30,085 nt of DNA from contig JBBRTJ010000040.1 in NCBI GenBank assembly GCA_038244535.1, forward strand, positions 1 to 30,085, read 5' to 3'. The notes below the pieces were generated by a model. The model was given only the letters and a program-made list of their open reading frames with translations, did not search any database and was not told the origin of the DNA. Position 1 is the first letter of the stretch. The number at the start of each line of letters is the position of its first letter. The translations under genes were made by a program, and so were the position numbers. This DNA is from JBBRTJ01 sp038244535 (GTDB lineage: Bacteria; Actinomycetota; Acidimicrobiia; Acidimicrobiales; Ilumatobacteraceae). This document shows positions 1 through 7,700 of the stretch, in pieces.

Positions 1-71
1 CAACGTCTGGCCGGGCGGGCCGCAACGATGTGGCCCCGGTTCGGAGCGATGCGTGGTGCTAGACCCGCGCC

Positions 72-722
72 GTGGCCGACCTCCTTCCTCTCACGTCCGA
101 CCAGCTCCTCACCACCACCAGGGCCGTGCGCAAGCGGCTCGACCTCGAACGTCCCGTCGAGCGCTCGATCGTCGAGGAGTGCATCGAGATCGCGCTGCAG
201 GCCCCAACTGGATCGAACCGCCAGGCCTGGCAGTGGCTGCTGATCGACGACCCGGCGACCAAGCGCAAGCTGGCCGACCTGTACGCCGAGGTGTTCAACG
301 CCTACATGGTCGCCCCCGCCAGCGCCAACTACCCCGAGGGCGACGTGCGGGCCGAGCGCCGTGACGCCGTCAGCGCCTCGGCCATGTACCTGCGCGACCA
401 CTACCACGAGGTGCCGGTGATCGTGGTGCCCTTCCAGGAGGGGCGCCGCGACGGCGTGCCGTCGGGCGAGCAGGCCGGCTTCTGGGGATCGATCGTGCCC
501 GCCGTCTGGAGCTTCATGCTGGCCCTGCGGGCCCGGGGCATGGGCTCGGCGTGGACCACGATGACGTGTCGGCGTGAGGCTGAGGTGGGCGAGCTGCTCG
601 GCGTCGACCACACCCAATACACGCAGGCCGGCATGTTCCCCGTCGCCTACACCATCGGCACGGACTTCAAGCCGGCGTCACGCGTCCAGCTCGACTCGGT
701 CATCCACTGGAACCGCTGGTAG
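72..722 (+). CDS. Nitroreductase family protein
   Basis: A 216-residue protein with the nitroreductase fold signature. An N-terminal TTRAVRKR segment (about residues 14-21) matches the Arg-rich FMN-phosphate binding start of the family, and APTGSNRQAWQW (about 45-56) is the conserved second flavin-binding stretch. The C-terminal half has the typical GMGSAWTT segment and the PVAYTIG strand. These enzymes use FMN and NAD(P)H to reduce nitro groups, quinones or similar acceptors in the cytoplasm; the substrate cannot be read from sequence. The start is a GTG giving MADLLPLTSDQ; no strong ribosome binding site is visible. Length is normal. The gene stands alone, convergent with the thioesterase gene that follows. 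Confidence 0.9.
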   Translation: MADLLPLTSDQLLTTTRAVRKRLDLERPVERSIVEECIEIALQAPTGSNRQAWQWLLIDDPATKRKLADLYAEVFNAYMVAPASANYPEGDVRAERRDAVSASAMYLRDHYHEVPVIVVPFQEGRRDGVPSGEQAGFWGSIVPAVWSFMLALRARGMGSAWTTMTCRREAEVGELLGVDHTQYTQAGMFPVAYTIGTDFKPASRVQLDSVIHWNRW

Positions 723-775
723 CCCCACCGGTGCCGCGGCGACGTCGCCCGCGCCGGGACCCTCGGGCCGTCGGA

Positions 776-847
776 CACCGTCGCACCATCGAGACGGTGC
801 GAAGTGGCGAGCGTGAGTGCTCCTACCGCACCTTGGCTCGCCACTTC
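776..847. terminator. Tandem inverted repeats between convergent genes
   Basis: Two inverted repeats lie between the convergent nitroreductase and thioesterase genes. The first has 7-base arms (CACCGTC at 776-782, GACGGTG at 793-799) around a 10-base loop. The second has perfect 12-base arms (GAAGTGGCGAGC at 801-812, GCTCGCCACTTC at 836-847). Position and symmetry suit a bidirectional terminator. There is no T-run, so a dispersed palindromic repeat is an alternative. Confidence 0.5.
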
Positions 848-874
848 GGGGCCGGGTTGACCAGCGGGACGGCG

Positions 875-1678
875 CTACGAGCGCAGGGCGCGGCCGAGGC
901 CTTCTTGGGCCACCGACGTGACGTGCAAGCCGTTGCTGTCGAACACCCGGGCCATGGCCATGCCTCGACCGTTGGCCACGCCGTGGCCGCGCTGGTCGAA
1001 CAGCAGCCAGTCGTCGGCCTGTAGCGGTCGGTGGAACCACACGGCGTGATCGAGGCTGGCCGCCATGAGCTTGTCCCACTGCCCGCCGAGGGGGTGGGAC
1101 AGCATCGCCACCCCGAGCAGATCCTCGTCGGACAGGTAGGCCACCGCGCAGGCGTGCACCAGGGGATCGCTGCCGAGCGACTCGGGCACCCTCATCCACA
1201 CCAGGCCCCGCGGTTCGGGCTCGCGCTCTTCGACGATCAGTCGGTGGTCGAGGAACAGGTCCGTCTGGCGACGTTCGAGGCCATCGGGCCGCGGCACCAT
1301 CGGGGCGACGACACCGGGGTGGTCGGGGCCGGCCTCGTCGACGTGGAAGCTGGCGATCAGGTTCAAGATCGCCCCGCCCTCCTGGTAGGCCACCACCTGG
1401 CGGGTGGCGAACGAACGGCCGTCGCGCACCCGCTCGACCTCGTACAGCACAGGGCGAACCTCGCTGCCCATGCGGATGAAGTAGGCGTGCAGTGAGTGAG
1501 GGCGAAACGCGGGGTCGACCGTGCGGCCGGCCGCCATCAACGCCTGGGCCACCACCTGACCGCCGTAGATCCGCTCCCACCCGAGGGCCGGGCTGGCACC
1601 GAGGTAGGCATCGGGCTTGACCACCTCGAGGTCGAGCAACGACAGCAGGTCGGTGACGGGATGGATCGAGACGGTCAC
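875..1678 (-). CDS. tesB: Acyl-CoA thioesterase II (TesB type)
   Basis: A 267-residue double-hotdog thioesterase that hydrolyses acyl-CoA to free acid and CoA. The N-terminal hotdog shows IYGGQVVAQAL (about 38-48) and the conserved HSLHAYFIR and RDGRSFATR segments. The second hotdog carries YLSDEDLLG, SLDHAVWFHRP and the terminal SVAQEGL, which in characterised TesB supplies the catalytic Gln. The length is close to the usual 280-290. The start is a GTG (MTVSIHPVTDLL) with a weak upstream site. The HAD hydrolase gene lies upstream on the same strand about 50 bases away, so the two may be cotranscribed. A role in fatty-acid turnover is a family-based inference. Confidence 0.93.
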   Translation of the reverse strand: MTVSIHPVTDLLSLLDLEVVKPDAYLGASPALGWERIYGGQVVAQALMAAGRTVDPAFRPHSLHAYFIRMGSEVRPVLYEVERVRDGRSFATRQVVAYQEGGAILNLIASFHVDEAGPDHPGVVAPMVPRPDGLERRQTDLFLDHRLIVEEREPEPRGLVWMRVPESLGSDPLVHACAVAYLSDEDLLGVAMLSHPLGGQWDKLMAASLDHAVWFHRPLQADDWLLFDQRGHGVANGRGMAMARVFDSNGLHVTSVAQEGLGRALRS

Positions 1679-1727
1679 GGCCGGAAGGTTCTCACGACCG
1701 AGGGCCGAGTGCCGCCGACCGCTCCGT

Positions 1728-2360
1728 TCAAAGGACGATGTCGATGGTCGCGATGGCGGCCGTCAGGTCGGTGACGTGAATGGTGGTCCACCCGAAGGCC
1801 TGCGCCGCCTCGATGTTCTGGTGGAAGTCGTCGAGGTAGACGATCTGGCTGTGCTCGACGCCGAGCATGGCGCGGGCGGCTTCGTAGATCGCCGGCTCCG
1901 GCTTGCGGGCGCCGACAGCGAACGACTCGACGACGACGGTGAAGTCCTCGAAGCGCAGATCGCGCTCCATGGTGGGGCGGAACTCGGCGAAGGTGTTGGT
2001 GAGCAGACCAGTCCTGACGCCTCGACGCTTGAGCTCGGCGACCTTGGCCGTCATCGCCTCGACGACGGTGTAACCGCCCGGCCGCATCACCGCGGCCAGC
2101 TCGTCTCCATCGAGCCGCACGCCGTACTGGTCGGCCCACGGCTGCAGCTCGGCCTGGATGTCGGCCACCGCCATCTCGCCTCGCTCGGCGCGGTGCCAGG
2201 GGTGATCACCGCTCTCGTGAGGGCCGAGCATGATCTCGAGCATCGTGGTCATGGGCACCCCGTGGCGGGCGGCCACCTCGCCCACCTGGTTGGTGATCGA
2301 GGTGATCAGCACGCCCCCGTAGTCGAACACGACTGCCCGATCGCCGCCTGCGCCAGTCAC
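1728..2360 (-). CDS. HAD-superfamily hydrolase (epoxide-hydrolase N-domain-like)
   Basis: A 210-residue HAD hydrolase. Motif I is VVFDYGGVL near the N-terminus: the nucleophile Asp is present, and the usual second Asp is Gly, as in the FDxGGV subgroup related to the phosphatase domain of soluble epoxide hydrolase. Motif II is GLLTNTF, motif III contains the Lys of GARKPEPAIYE, and motif IV is IVYLDDFHQN with the two acidic Mg2+ ligands. A helical cap lies between motifs I and II. Members are cytoplasmic phosphatases or dehalogenase-like enzymes; the substrate is unknown. The start is taken as GTG at 2360, with only a weak ribosome binding site, so a slightly different start is possible. The gene diverges from the Rieske oxygenase gene. 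Confidence 0.85.
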   Translation of the reverse strand: MTGAGGDRAVVFDYGGVLITSITNQVGEVAARHGVPMTTMLEIMLGPHESGDHPWHRAERGEMAVADIQAELQPWADQYGVRLDGDELAAVMRPGGYTVVEAMTAKVAELKRRGVRTGLLTNTFAEFRPTMERDLRFEDFTVVVESFAVGARKPEPAIYEAARAMLGVEHSQIVYLDDFHQNIEAAQAFGWTTIHVTDLTAAIATIDIVL

Positions 2361-2507
2361 GCCATCGACACTACGGGGCAGCCCTGCTCACGTCCCAAGC
2401 ATCACGCAGGACCTTCGGACCTGTCGGCCAGGCGGTCACTCGTGGTTTGATCAGGGGAAGCACGAGCGCCCACGATGGGAGCCCGAGGCAACGAAGGGGG
2501 CACGACG

Positions 2508-3710
2508 ATGAGCCGTGAGCAGCTGATCGAGATGGCACACCGGGGCCTCGAGCACTGGCGAGCCGGCACGATCGCTCTCGAGGCGGACGTCTTTCGCGTG
2601 CCCACGACGAACTACACCGACCCCGAGCGCTTCCGGGTCGAGATGGACCGGGTGTTCAAGCGCCTGCCGCTGATGCTCGCCTTCTCGTCCGAGCTGGCCC
2701 AGCCCAACGCCTATCGGGCGATGGAGGTGGCCGGCGTCGCCGTGCTGCTGGTGCGGGGCGAGGACGGTGCCCTCCGGGCCTTCGTCAACATGTGCAGCCA
2801 CCGGGGTGCCCAGGTGGTGCCCGACGGCGTGGGCGAGGCCCGCCGCTTCAGCTGCCCGTACCACTCGTGGACCTACGACACGAGTGGCGACCTGGTCGGC
2901 GTGCTCGACGCCAAGGACTTCGGCACCATCAATCGTTCGTGCATGGGCCTCACCCCCTTGCCGGTGTGCGAGCGCGCCGGGCTGATCTGGGTCGTGCTCA
3001 CGCCCGGCCGGGCGGCCGACTTCGACGCGTTCCTGTGCGGCTACGACGACCTGCTGGCCTTCCACCACTTCGAGCACTGCCGCGTCGTGGGGCGCCAGAC
3101 CTTGGTGGGCCCGAACTGGAAGGTGGCCTACGACGGCTACCTCGACTACTACCACCTGCCGATCCTGCACCGGAACACCTTCGGCCCCGACATGTCGACC
3201 AAGGCGCTCTACGACGCATGGGGTCCCCACCAGCGCGTGAGCGCACCCGACCGCACGTTCGGCGCCAAGCTCGACGGCAAGCCCGAAGCCGAGTGGACCG
3301 ACGCCGACCTGACCTCGGGGGTGTGGACGATCTTCCCCCACGTGTCGATCGCGGGGTTCGACAACGGGCAGATGTACATGATCTCCCAGCTGTTCCCGGG
3401 CAGGACCGTCGGCGAGTCCTACACGATCCAGAACTTTCTGCACACCTCCCCCGAGCCCATCGAGGGCGAGGCGGCGATGGTGGCCGAGCGCATGGCGTTC
3501 AACCTGCACGTGGTGCGCGACGAGGACTACTTCACCGGGCTGCGCATCCAGCGCAACGTCGAGACGGGCGCCAAGTCCGAGTTCGTGTTCGGGCGCAACG
3601 AGGGTGGCGGCCAGCGCTTCCACGGCTGGGTGCAAAAGGTGCTCGACACCGACGACGCCTCGCTCGCCTCGCTGTTCCGGGCCGCCACCCCGGGCCGCAC
3701 CCCCGCCTGA
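2508..3710 (+). CDS. Aromatic ring-hydroxylating dioxygenase, Rieske alpha subunit
   Basis: A 400-residue oxygenase alpha subunit. The Rieske [2Fe-2S] site is complete: Cys96-x-His98 and Cys116-x2-His119 (CSHRGA and CPYHSWTYD). The C-terminal catalytic domain has the mononuclear iron motif with Asp213, His216 and His221 (DYYHLPILH), preceded by the conserved NWK. The family activates O2 to hydroxylate or demethylate aromatic and related substrates, receiving electrons from a ferredoxin/reductase pair. No reductase or beta subunit is adjacent, so partners must be encoded elsewhere. The start at 2508 is chosen because GAAGGGGG lies 7 bases upstream; an in-frame ATG at 2475 has no such site. The substrate is undetermined. 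Confidence 0.9.
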   Translation: MSREQLIEMAHRGLEHWRAGTIALEADVFRVPTTNYTDPERFRVEMDRVFKRLPLMLAFSSELAQPNAYRAMEVAGVAVLLVRGEDGALRAFVNMCSHRGAQVVPDGVGEARRFSCPYHSWTYDTSGDLVGVLDAKDFGTINRSCMGLTPLPVCERAGLIWVVLTPGRAADFDAFLCGYDDLLAFHHFEHCRVVGRQTLVGPNWKVAYDGYLDYYHLPILHRNTFGPDMSTKALYDAWGPHQRVSAPDRTFGAKLDGKPEAEWTDADLTSGVWTIFPHVSIAGFDNGQMYMISQLFPGRTVGESYTIQNFLHTSPEPIEGEAAMVAERMAFNLHVVRDEDYFTGLRIQRNVETGAKSEFVFGRNEGGGQRFHGWVQKVLDTDDASLASLFRAATPGRTPA

Positions 3711-3773
3711 GGTCGCCCGGGCTGGCCCGGCGCCCTCCACCGCTCGAGCTTGGGTGCCGAAGCGACACCAGGT

Positions 3774-3872
3774 GCCCTTTGGCCGCACATGGGCGGGTTC
3801 GGTCCTCGGGCTCACGTGTTGCCGGGCACGGTGAGCCCTTTGGCCGCACATGTTGCGGGTTCGGTCCTCAGG
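3774..3872. repeat. Two-copy direct repeat, about 37 bp
   Basis: Copies at 3774-3810 and 3835-3872 share GCCCTTTGGCCGCACATG followed, after two or three variable bases, by GCGGGTTCGGTCCTC. They repeat at a 61-base interval in the gap between the convergent Rieske oxygenase and MFS genes; the second copy runs into the MFS stop codon. No other copy was noticed in the window. Function unknown. Confidence 0.75.
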
Positions 3873-5142
3873 CCTCGCGGAGGCCCTTGCGGGTGGCGAG
3901 GAGCACGGCCAGCACGGTCGCCACCAGGCCCCAGGCGACCAGGGTGCCCTGCGCTCCGAGCGGTCCGACGAGCACGGCCGAGGCGGCCGCGGCCAGCGGG
4001 AAGGTGCCGGTCAGGGCCAAGGTGTGGACGCTGAGCGCTCGCCCCATCATGTGGTCGGGGGTGTGGCGCTGCAGCAGGGTGCGCTGCGTCGTGAGGACGA
4101 AGCCACCGCCGAGGCCCCACCACAGCATCCCGAGCATGGCCACGCCATAGGTGGGCGCCAGGCCCATGACCACCATGCCCGGCCCGCAGGTGCTGACGAA
4201 GGCGACGCCAAGGACAACGCCGGGGCGCACCACACCCCGGCGGGCCGCGAGGACGAGGGTCGTGAAGATCATCCCGAACCCGAGCGAGCCGAACAGCAGC
4301 GCAGCAGCGAACGGGCCGGCGCCGAACTCGTCGCGGGCCACGCCGGGGAGCGTCAGCTGGACGACGGCACCGCACGTGCCGCCGACGAAGGCGATGGCGA
4401 TCACGGTGCGCAACGGCTGACCGGACAGGACGTAGCGCAGACCATCGTTGATGGCCGGGAGCATCTTGGGGACCGGACCCATCTCGGCTCGGCGTTCGGC
4501 GCCCATGCCCGAGGCGACGGCAGGAACGCCGAGCATGATCACCGCGGCACCGGCCAGCAGCACGGCCAGGACGATGAACGAGTCGGCGGTGCCGAGCAAC
4601 TGGATCGCTGCTCCCCCGACGAGCACCCCTGACATCTGGGCCACGTTCTGACCGATGCCCTGCAGCGCGATGCCGGTCACCAGCCGCTCGGGCGGGACGA
4701 GCGAGGGCACCATGGCCTGAAGGGCGGGCGCCACCAGTGCGAGGGCCGAGCCGACGCCCAGGGCCAGGACCGCCACCCCCGGCACGCCGACCAGCCCCGC
4801 TCCCACCAGCGCGCCGGTCGCGGCGAGCACCACGGCACCGGCCAGGCTGCACACGCTCACGAGCCGGCGCCGGTCGTGGCGATCGGACAGCACACCAGCG
4901 GGCAACGTGAGAAACGTCATGGGCAGGCCGACGCAGAACCCCATGATCCCCACCGCCGGCTTCCAGGTCGTGAGGTCGAGCACCAGCCACACGAAGGCGA
5001 ACCGCATCGTGCCCGACACGATCGACACCAGGAGCTGGCTGATCCAGAAGCGGCGGTAACCGGGCAGGGCCAGGACCTCGGCGATCGGTCCCCGGGGCCG
5101 GGTCTCGGTCGCAACCGCGAGCACGGGGTCGGCCACCGCCAC
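3868..5142 (-). CDS. Major facilitator superfamily transporter
   Basis: A 424-residue integral membrane protein with about twelve hydrophobic segments arranged as two six-helix halves around a central loop. After the second helix the loop reads AGVLSDRHDRRR, matching the MFS motif G-x3-D-R-x-x-R-R. It resembles the MFS_3/enterobactin-exporter-like group, which exports small molecules or drugs using the proton gradient. The start at 5142 (GTG, MAVADPVLAVAT) is preferred because GAGGAGG sits 5 bases upstream; a GTG at 5184 would place that site inside the gene. A strong inverted repeat at 5231-5253 upstream suggests repressor control. The transported compound is unknown. Confidence 0.88.
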   Translation of the reverse strand: MAVADPVLAVATETRPRGPIAEVLALPGYRRFWISQLLVSIVSGTMRFAFVWLVLDLTTWKPAVGIMGFCVGLPMTFLTLPAGVLSDRHDRRRLVSVCSLAGAVVLAATGALVGAGLVGVPGVAVLALGVGSALALVAPALQAMVPSLVPPERLVTGIALQGIGQNVAQMSGVLVGGAAIQLLGTADSFIVLAVLLAGAAVIMLGVPAVASGMGAERRAEMGPVPKMLPAINDGLRYVLSGQPLRTVIAIAFVGGTCGAVVQLTLPGVARDEFGAGPFAAALLFGSLGFGMIFTTLVLAARRGVVRPGVVLGVAFVSTCGPGMVVMGLAPTYGVAMLGMLWWGLGGGFVLTTQRTLLQRHTPDHMMGRALSVHTLALTGTFPLAAAASAVLVGPLGAQGTLVAWGLVATVLAVLLATRKGLREA

Positions 5143-5230
5143 GGATGCCTCCTCGCGTCGAACGGTCAGGGACCCGAGTGGCACCCGTACGTCACCGGCC
5201 GTTCACCCCTCGTTCGCCTGGACGTTACCC

Positions 5231-5253
5231 ACTGGTTGGTGAGTGCAACCAGT
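5231..5253. promoter_or_regulatory. Candidate operator upstream of the MFS gene
   Basis: A perfect 8-base inverted repeat, ACTGGTTG-N7-CAACCAGT, lies about 90 bases upstream of the MFS start. Arm length and spacing resemble TetR-family operators. No intact regulator gene is adjacent. Functional assignment is inferred. Confidence 0.45.
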
Positions 5254-5315
5254 TCTCGGCCTGCGGTGGCAACCCCAAGCCCGTGGCGGCGCCTGCGGTC
5301 CCGATCTTCGCGAGG

Positions 5316-5362
5316 CTTTGGGTCGCGTTGTTGTTCACCAGCAACAACAACGCGACGCAAAG
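5316..5362. terminator. Long hairpin downstream of the ABC operon
   Basis: Arms of 14 perfectly complementary bases (5322-5335 and 5343-5356) enclose a 7-base loop. After one G/G mismatch the stem continues for five more pairs (CTTTG 5316-5320, CAAAG 5358-5362). It begins 8 bases beyond the stop codon of the ABC ATPase gene (minus strand), so it is probably that operon's terminator. No U-tract follows. Confidence 0.6.
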
Positions 5363-5369
5363 CAGTCAG

Positions 5370-6377
5370 TCACTCGATGGGAGACGAGACCGCTCGCGCC
5401 TGCTCGGCTCCGACGAGGTGGGTGAGCTTGGCCTCGCCCACCCGCTCGGCGAAGGCCACCAGCGAGTAGCCAGTCACGACGGCGGCGCCCCGGGCCCGCG
5501 CCGTGGCCGAACGGGGCAGGTGGAACATCGGTCCCATCTCGCCGAAGTGCTCGCCCCTCAGCTTGGCCACGAGGTGGTTCTCGGTGCCGTCTTGATCGAC
5601 CCGGAACAGGTCGATCTCACCCTCATCCACCTCGTAGATGAGGTCGGAACGATCACCTTGCCTGAACAGCACCTGGCCATCGGCCAACGCCACGCACACC
5701 GGGGCGGCCGGTGGGGCAACCGAGTGCGGCACGAGCTCGACCACCTGGTCGGCCAGCGACAGCAGGCGCTCGTCGTGGGTGGCCACCACCACCACCCGTT
5801 CGCCGTCGGTGAGGCCGGCGATGATGCGCAGCACCGACTCGACCTGCACGTAGTCGAGGTGGGCAGTGGGCTCGTCGGCCACCACGAGCGGCGGGTCGAG
5901 GGCCAGGGCACGGGCGATGGCGACGCGCTGCTGCTGCCCGCCGCTCAGGTCGCCGGGGTGGTGGTGCGCCCGATCGGAGAGCCCGACGCGGTGAAGCAGC
6001 TCGCCTGCCCGCGCCTTGGCCTCGCGGCCTTTGACCCCTGCAGTGCGCATGGGCATGGCCACGTTGTCGGTCGCGTTGAGGCTGGCCACCAGGTTGAAGG
6101 CCTGGAAGACCACGCCCACGCCCCGGCGGCGGTACTCGGTGAGAGCCTGGCCGCGTAGGCCCGTGACCTCGGTGTCGCCGAAGTGAATCGTTCCCGACGC
6201 CGGGCGCAGCAGGCCGGCCAGGCAGCTGAGCAACGTCGTCTTACCGCAGCCCGACGGCTCGAGCAGCAGCACGATGGAGCCCGGCTCGGCCCGCAGGTGC
6301 AACCCCTCGATCGGGCGCACGGCATACCCGGCGCGCTGGTACTCGATGGTGAGGTCGTCGATCACCAGTGCAGGCAT
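5370..6377 (-). CDS. ABC transporter ATPase fused to a cyclic-nucleotide-binding domain
   Basis: A 335-residue two-domain protein. Residues 1-220 are a LolD/MacB-type ABC ATPase: Walker A EPSGCGKT at 40-47, signature LSGGQQQR at 144-151, Walker B LVVADEP at 164-170 and H-loop His201. Residues 226-335 match a Crp-like cyclic-nucleotide-binding fold: GQVLFRQGDRSDLIYEV, then a phosphate-binding cassette FGEMG...PRSATARA (278-294). The fusion suggests that nucleotide or another small ligand regulates transport, which is an inference. The first Walker A Gly is Glu (GAG codon), unusual for the family. The start codon shares one base with the permease stop (TGATG), so the genes are translationally coupled. 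Confidence 0.9.
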   Translation of the reverse strand: MPALVIDDLTIEYQRAGYAVRPIEGLHLRAEPGSIVLLLEPSGCGKTTLLSCLAGLLRPASGTIHFGDTEVTGLRGQALTEYRRRGVGVVFQAFNLVASLNATDNVAMPMRTAGVKGREAKARAGELLHRVGLSDRAHHHPGDLSGGQQQRVAIARALALDPPLVVADEPTAHLDYVQVESVLRIIAGLTDGERVVVVATHDERLLSLADQVVELVPHSVAPPAAPVCVALADGQVLFRQGDRSDLIYEVDEGEIDLFRVDQDGTENHLVAKLRGEHFGEMGPMFHLPRSATARARGAAVVTGYSLVAFAERVGEAKLTHLVGAEQARAVSSPIE

Positions 6378-7438
6378 CAGGGCCCTCCGAAGGCAAGCGC
6401 GGGGTCCACCTTCACCGATCGGCGCAGGCCGAACACGCTGGCCACCAAGCCCATGGCGACGGCCAGCACCGGGAGCAGCAGCACGGTGCTCGTGTGGATG
6501 GTCACCGGCAAGGGGAACCGCGGCGCCAGCAGCTCGGCCAGCACGACGGCCAGGAGCGAGGCCGACAGCGCCACGATGACGGCCTGCAGTGCCAGACCAA
6601 CCCCGATGGAGGCCGTGGACGCACCGGTGGCCTTGAACACCGCGAAGTCACGCAAGCGCTCGAGGGCCGACAGGTAGACGACCGAGCCGATGATGGCCGC
6701 GGCGACGATCCACAGCAGCAGGGTGATCAGGTCGATGGCGCTACGCGCGCTGTCGACGGGGAGCAGGAGATCGGCCCGGGTGGCCGCGTCGTTCCACACG
6801 CGGTACTTCGGCGGCACGTCGGTGGGCGAGCCCCTGATGGCCACCACGGTGGCCGCCTTCTGCCCGTAGAACACGGCGTCCTGGCCGGCCTCGAACGTCA
6901 CGAACACCGTGGGGAGGCCGCCGAAGAGCGATGCGTCGTCGATCGTGCCGACCACCGTGAACTGCTGACCGCCGACCTTGAACGTCTCGCCGATGGGCAC
7001 GCCGAGACCAGAGCCGACGACCGCGTCGGGGCGGTCCTGCAGGCCACGCCCACGCGTGGGCGTGGGTGCGCCCACGCCGCCGACCTGCACACCCAAGAGG
7101 CTGACCAGGTGGTGGTGCGCAGGGCCGACCGTGGCGTAGCCGAACACGACCGGGCTGGCCGAGGTGACACCCGGCAGGGCCTTGATGGTCGACGCCTCAC
7201 CGTCAGACATCAGCACGGCGCCGATGAACGGCCCGGTGGCATCAGACGAGCTGACCCAGTTGTCGGCTCGGAGGGCACCGAGCGTCACGGTGATCTCATG
7301 GTCGAAGGCGCTCGACAACCCCGACAGCAGCAGGGTCATGGTGAACACCAGCGCGGTGCCGAGGGCGACCACGGCGAAGCGACGTCGGCGCCAAGACATG
7401 TCGCGCAGAGCACCGACGATCATCCCCACCGGCCACAC
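6377..7438 (-). CDS. MacB/FtsX-type ABC transporter permease
   Basis: A 353-residue permease with the four-helix plan of the type VII (MacB/LolC/DevC) ABC family. One N-terminal membrane helix (about 22-42) is followed by a roughly 200-residue extracytoplasmic domain, then three C-terminal helices (around 228-253, 280-302 and 318-342). It pairs with the downstream ATPase-CNB fusion through a one-base stop/start overlap. Such transporters act as mechanotransmitters moving lipoproteins, glycolipids, peptides or toxins; the substrate here is unknown and no membrane-fusion protein gene is adjacent. The start is uncertain within the first few codons: MWPVG at 7438 or the internal Met codons. Confidence 0.85.
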   Translation of the reverse strand: MWPVGMIVGALRDMSWRRRRFAVVALGTALVFTMTLLLSGLSSAFDHEITVTLGALRADNWVSSSDATGPFIGAVLMSDGEASTIKALPGVTSASPVVFGYATVGPAHHHLVSLLGVQVGGVGAPTPTRGRGLQDRPDAVVGSGLGVPIGETFKVGGQQFTVVGTIDDASLFGGLPTVFVTFEAGQDAVFYGQKAATVVAIRGSPTDVPPKYRVWNDAATRADLLLPVDSARSAIDLITLLLWIVAAAIIGSVVYLSALERLRDFAVFKATGASTASIGVGLALQAVIVALSASLLAVVLAELLAPRFPLPVTIHTSTVLLLPVLAVAMGLVASVFGLRRSVKVDPALAFGGP

Positions 7439-7535
7439 CCCCTCGTCCCGGGCGGACCCTATCCGCAGGGCGCGCCGGCCGGGGTCGACTCGCTTGTCAC
7501 CGGGAGGGCAGGCTCACCACAAAGAGGAGCACTCC

Positions 7536-7700
7536 ATGATCGTGCGCATCTCCAAGGGCTCGTTCCCAGCCGACCGCCTCGACGCGGCCGCCATGGGCCA
7601 GCTCGCCCCGATGCTCGCCCAGCGGCCCATCATGGAAGCCGCAGGTGTCACTTTCGAGACGATCACCAATCACGAGACGCTGTGGTCGATCACTCCCTGA
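7536..7700 (+). CDS. Small 54-residue protein, ABM-like
   Basis: A short protein starting MIVRISKGSF and ending NHETLWSITP. AAAGAGGAG lies 6 bases upstream of the ATG, a strong ribosome binding site that supports real translation. The N-terminal strand and overall pattern faintly resemble antibiotic-biosynthesis-monooxygenase (dimeric alpha/beta barrel) proteins, but it is about half their length; this resemblance is tentative. Its end overlaps the probable GTG start of the following acetyltransferase gene by 19 bases, suggesting coupled translation. It diverges from the ABC permease gene. Confidence 0.6.
   Translation: MIVRISKGSFPADRLDAAAMGQLAPMLAQRPIMEAAGVTFETITNHETLWSITP

Noticed and set aside
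2451..3851. Long minus-strand open frame of 466 codons opposite the Rieske oxygenase gene
   Set aside because: Its translation is an Arg/His/Val/Gly-rich shadow of the opposite strand; the plus strand has complete Rieske and iron-binding motifs.
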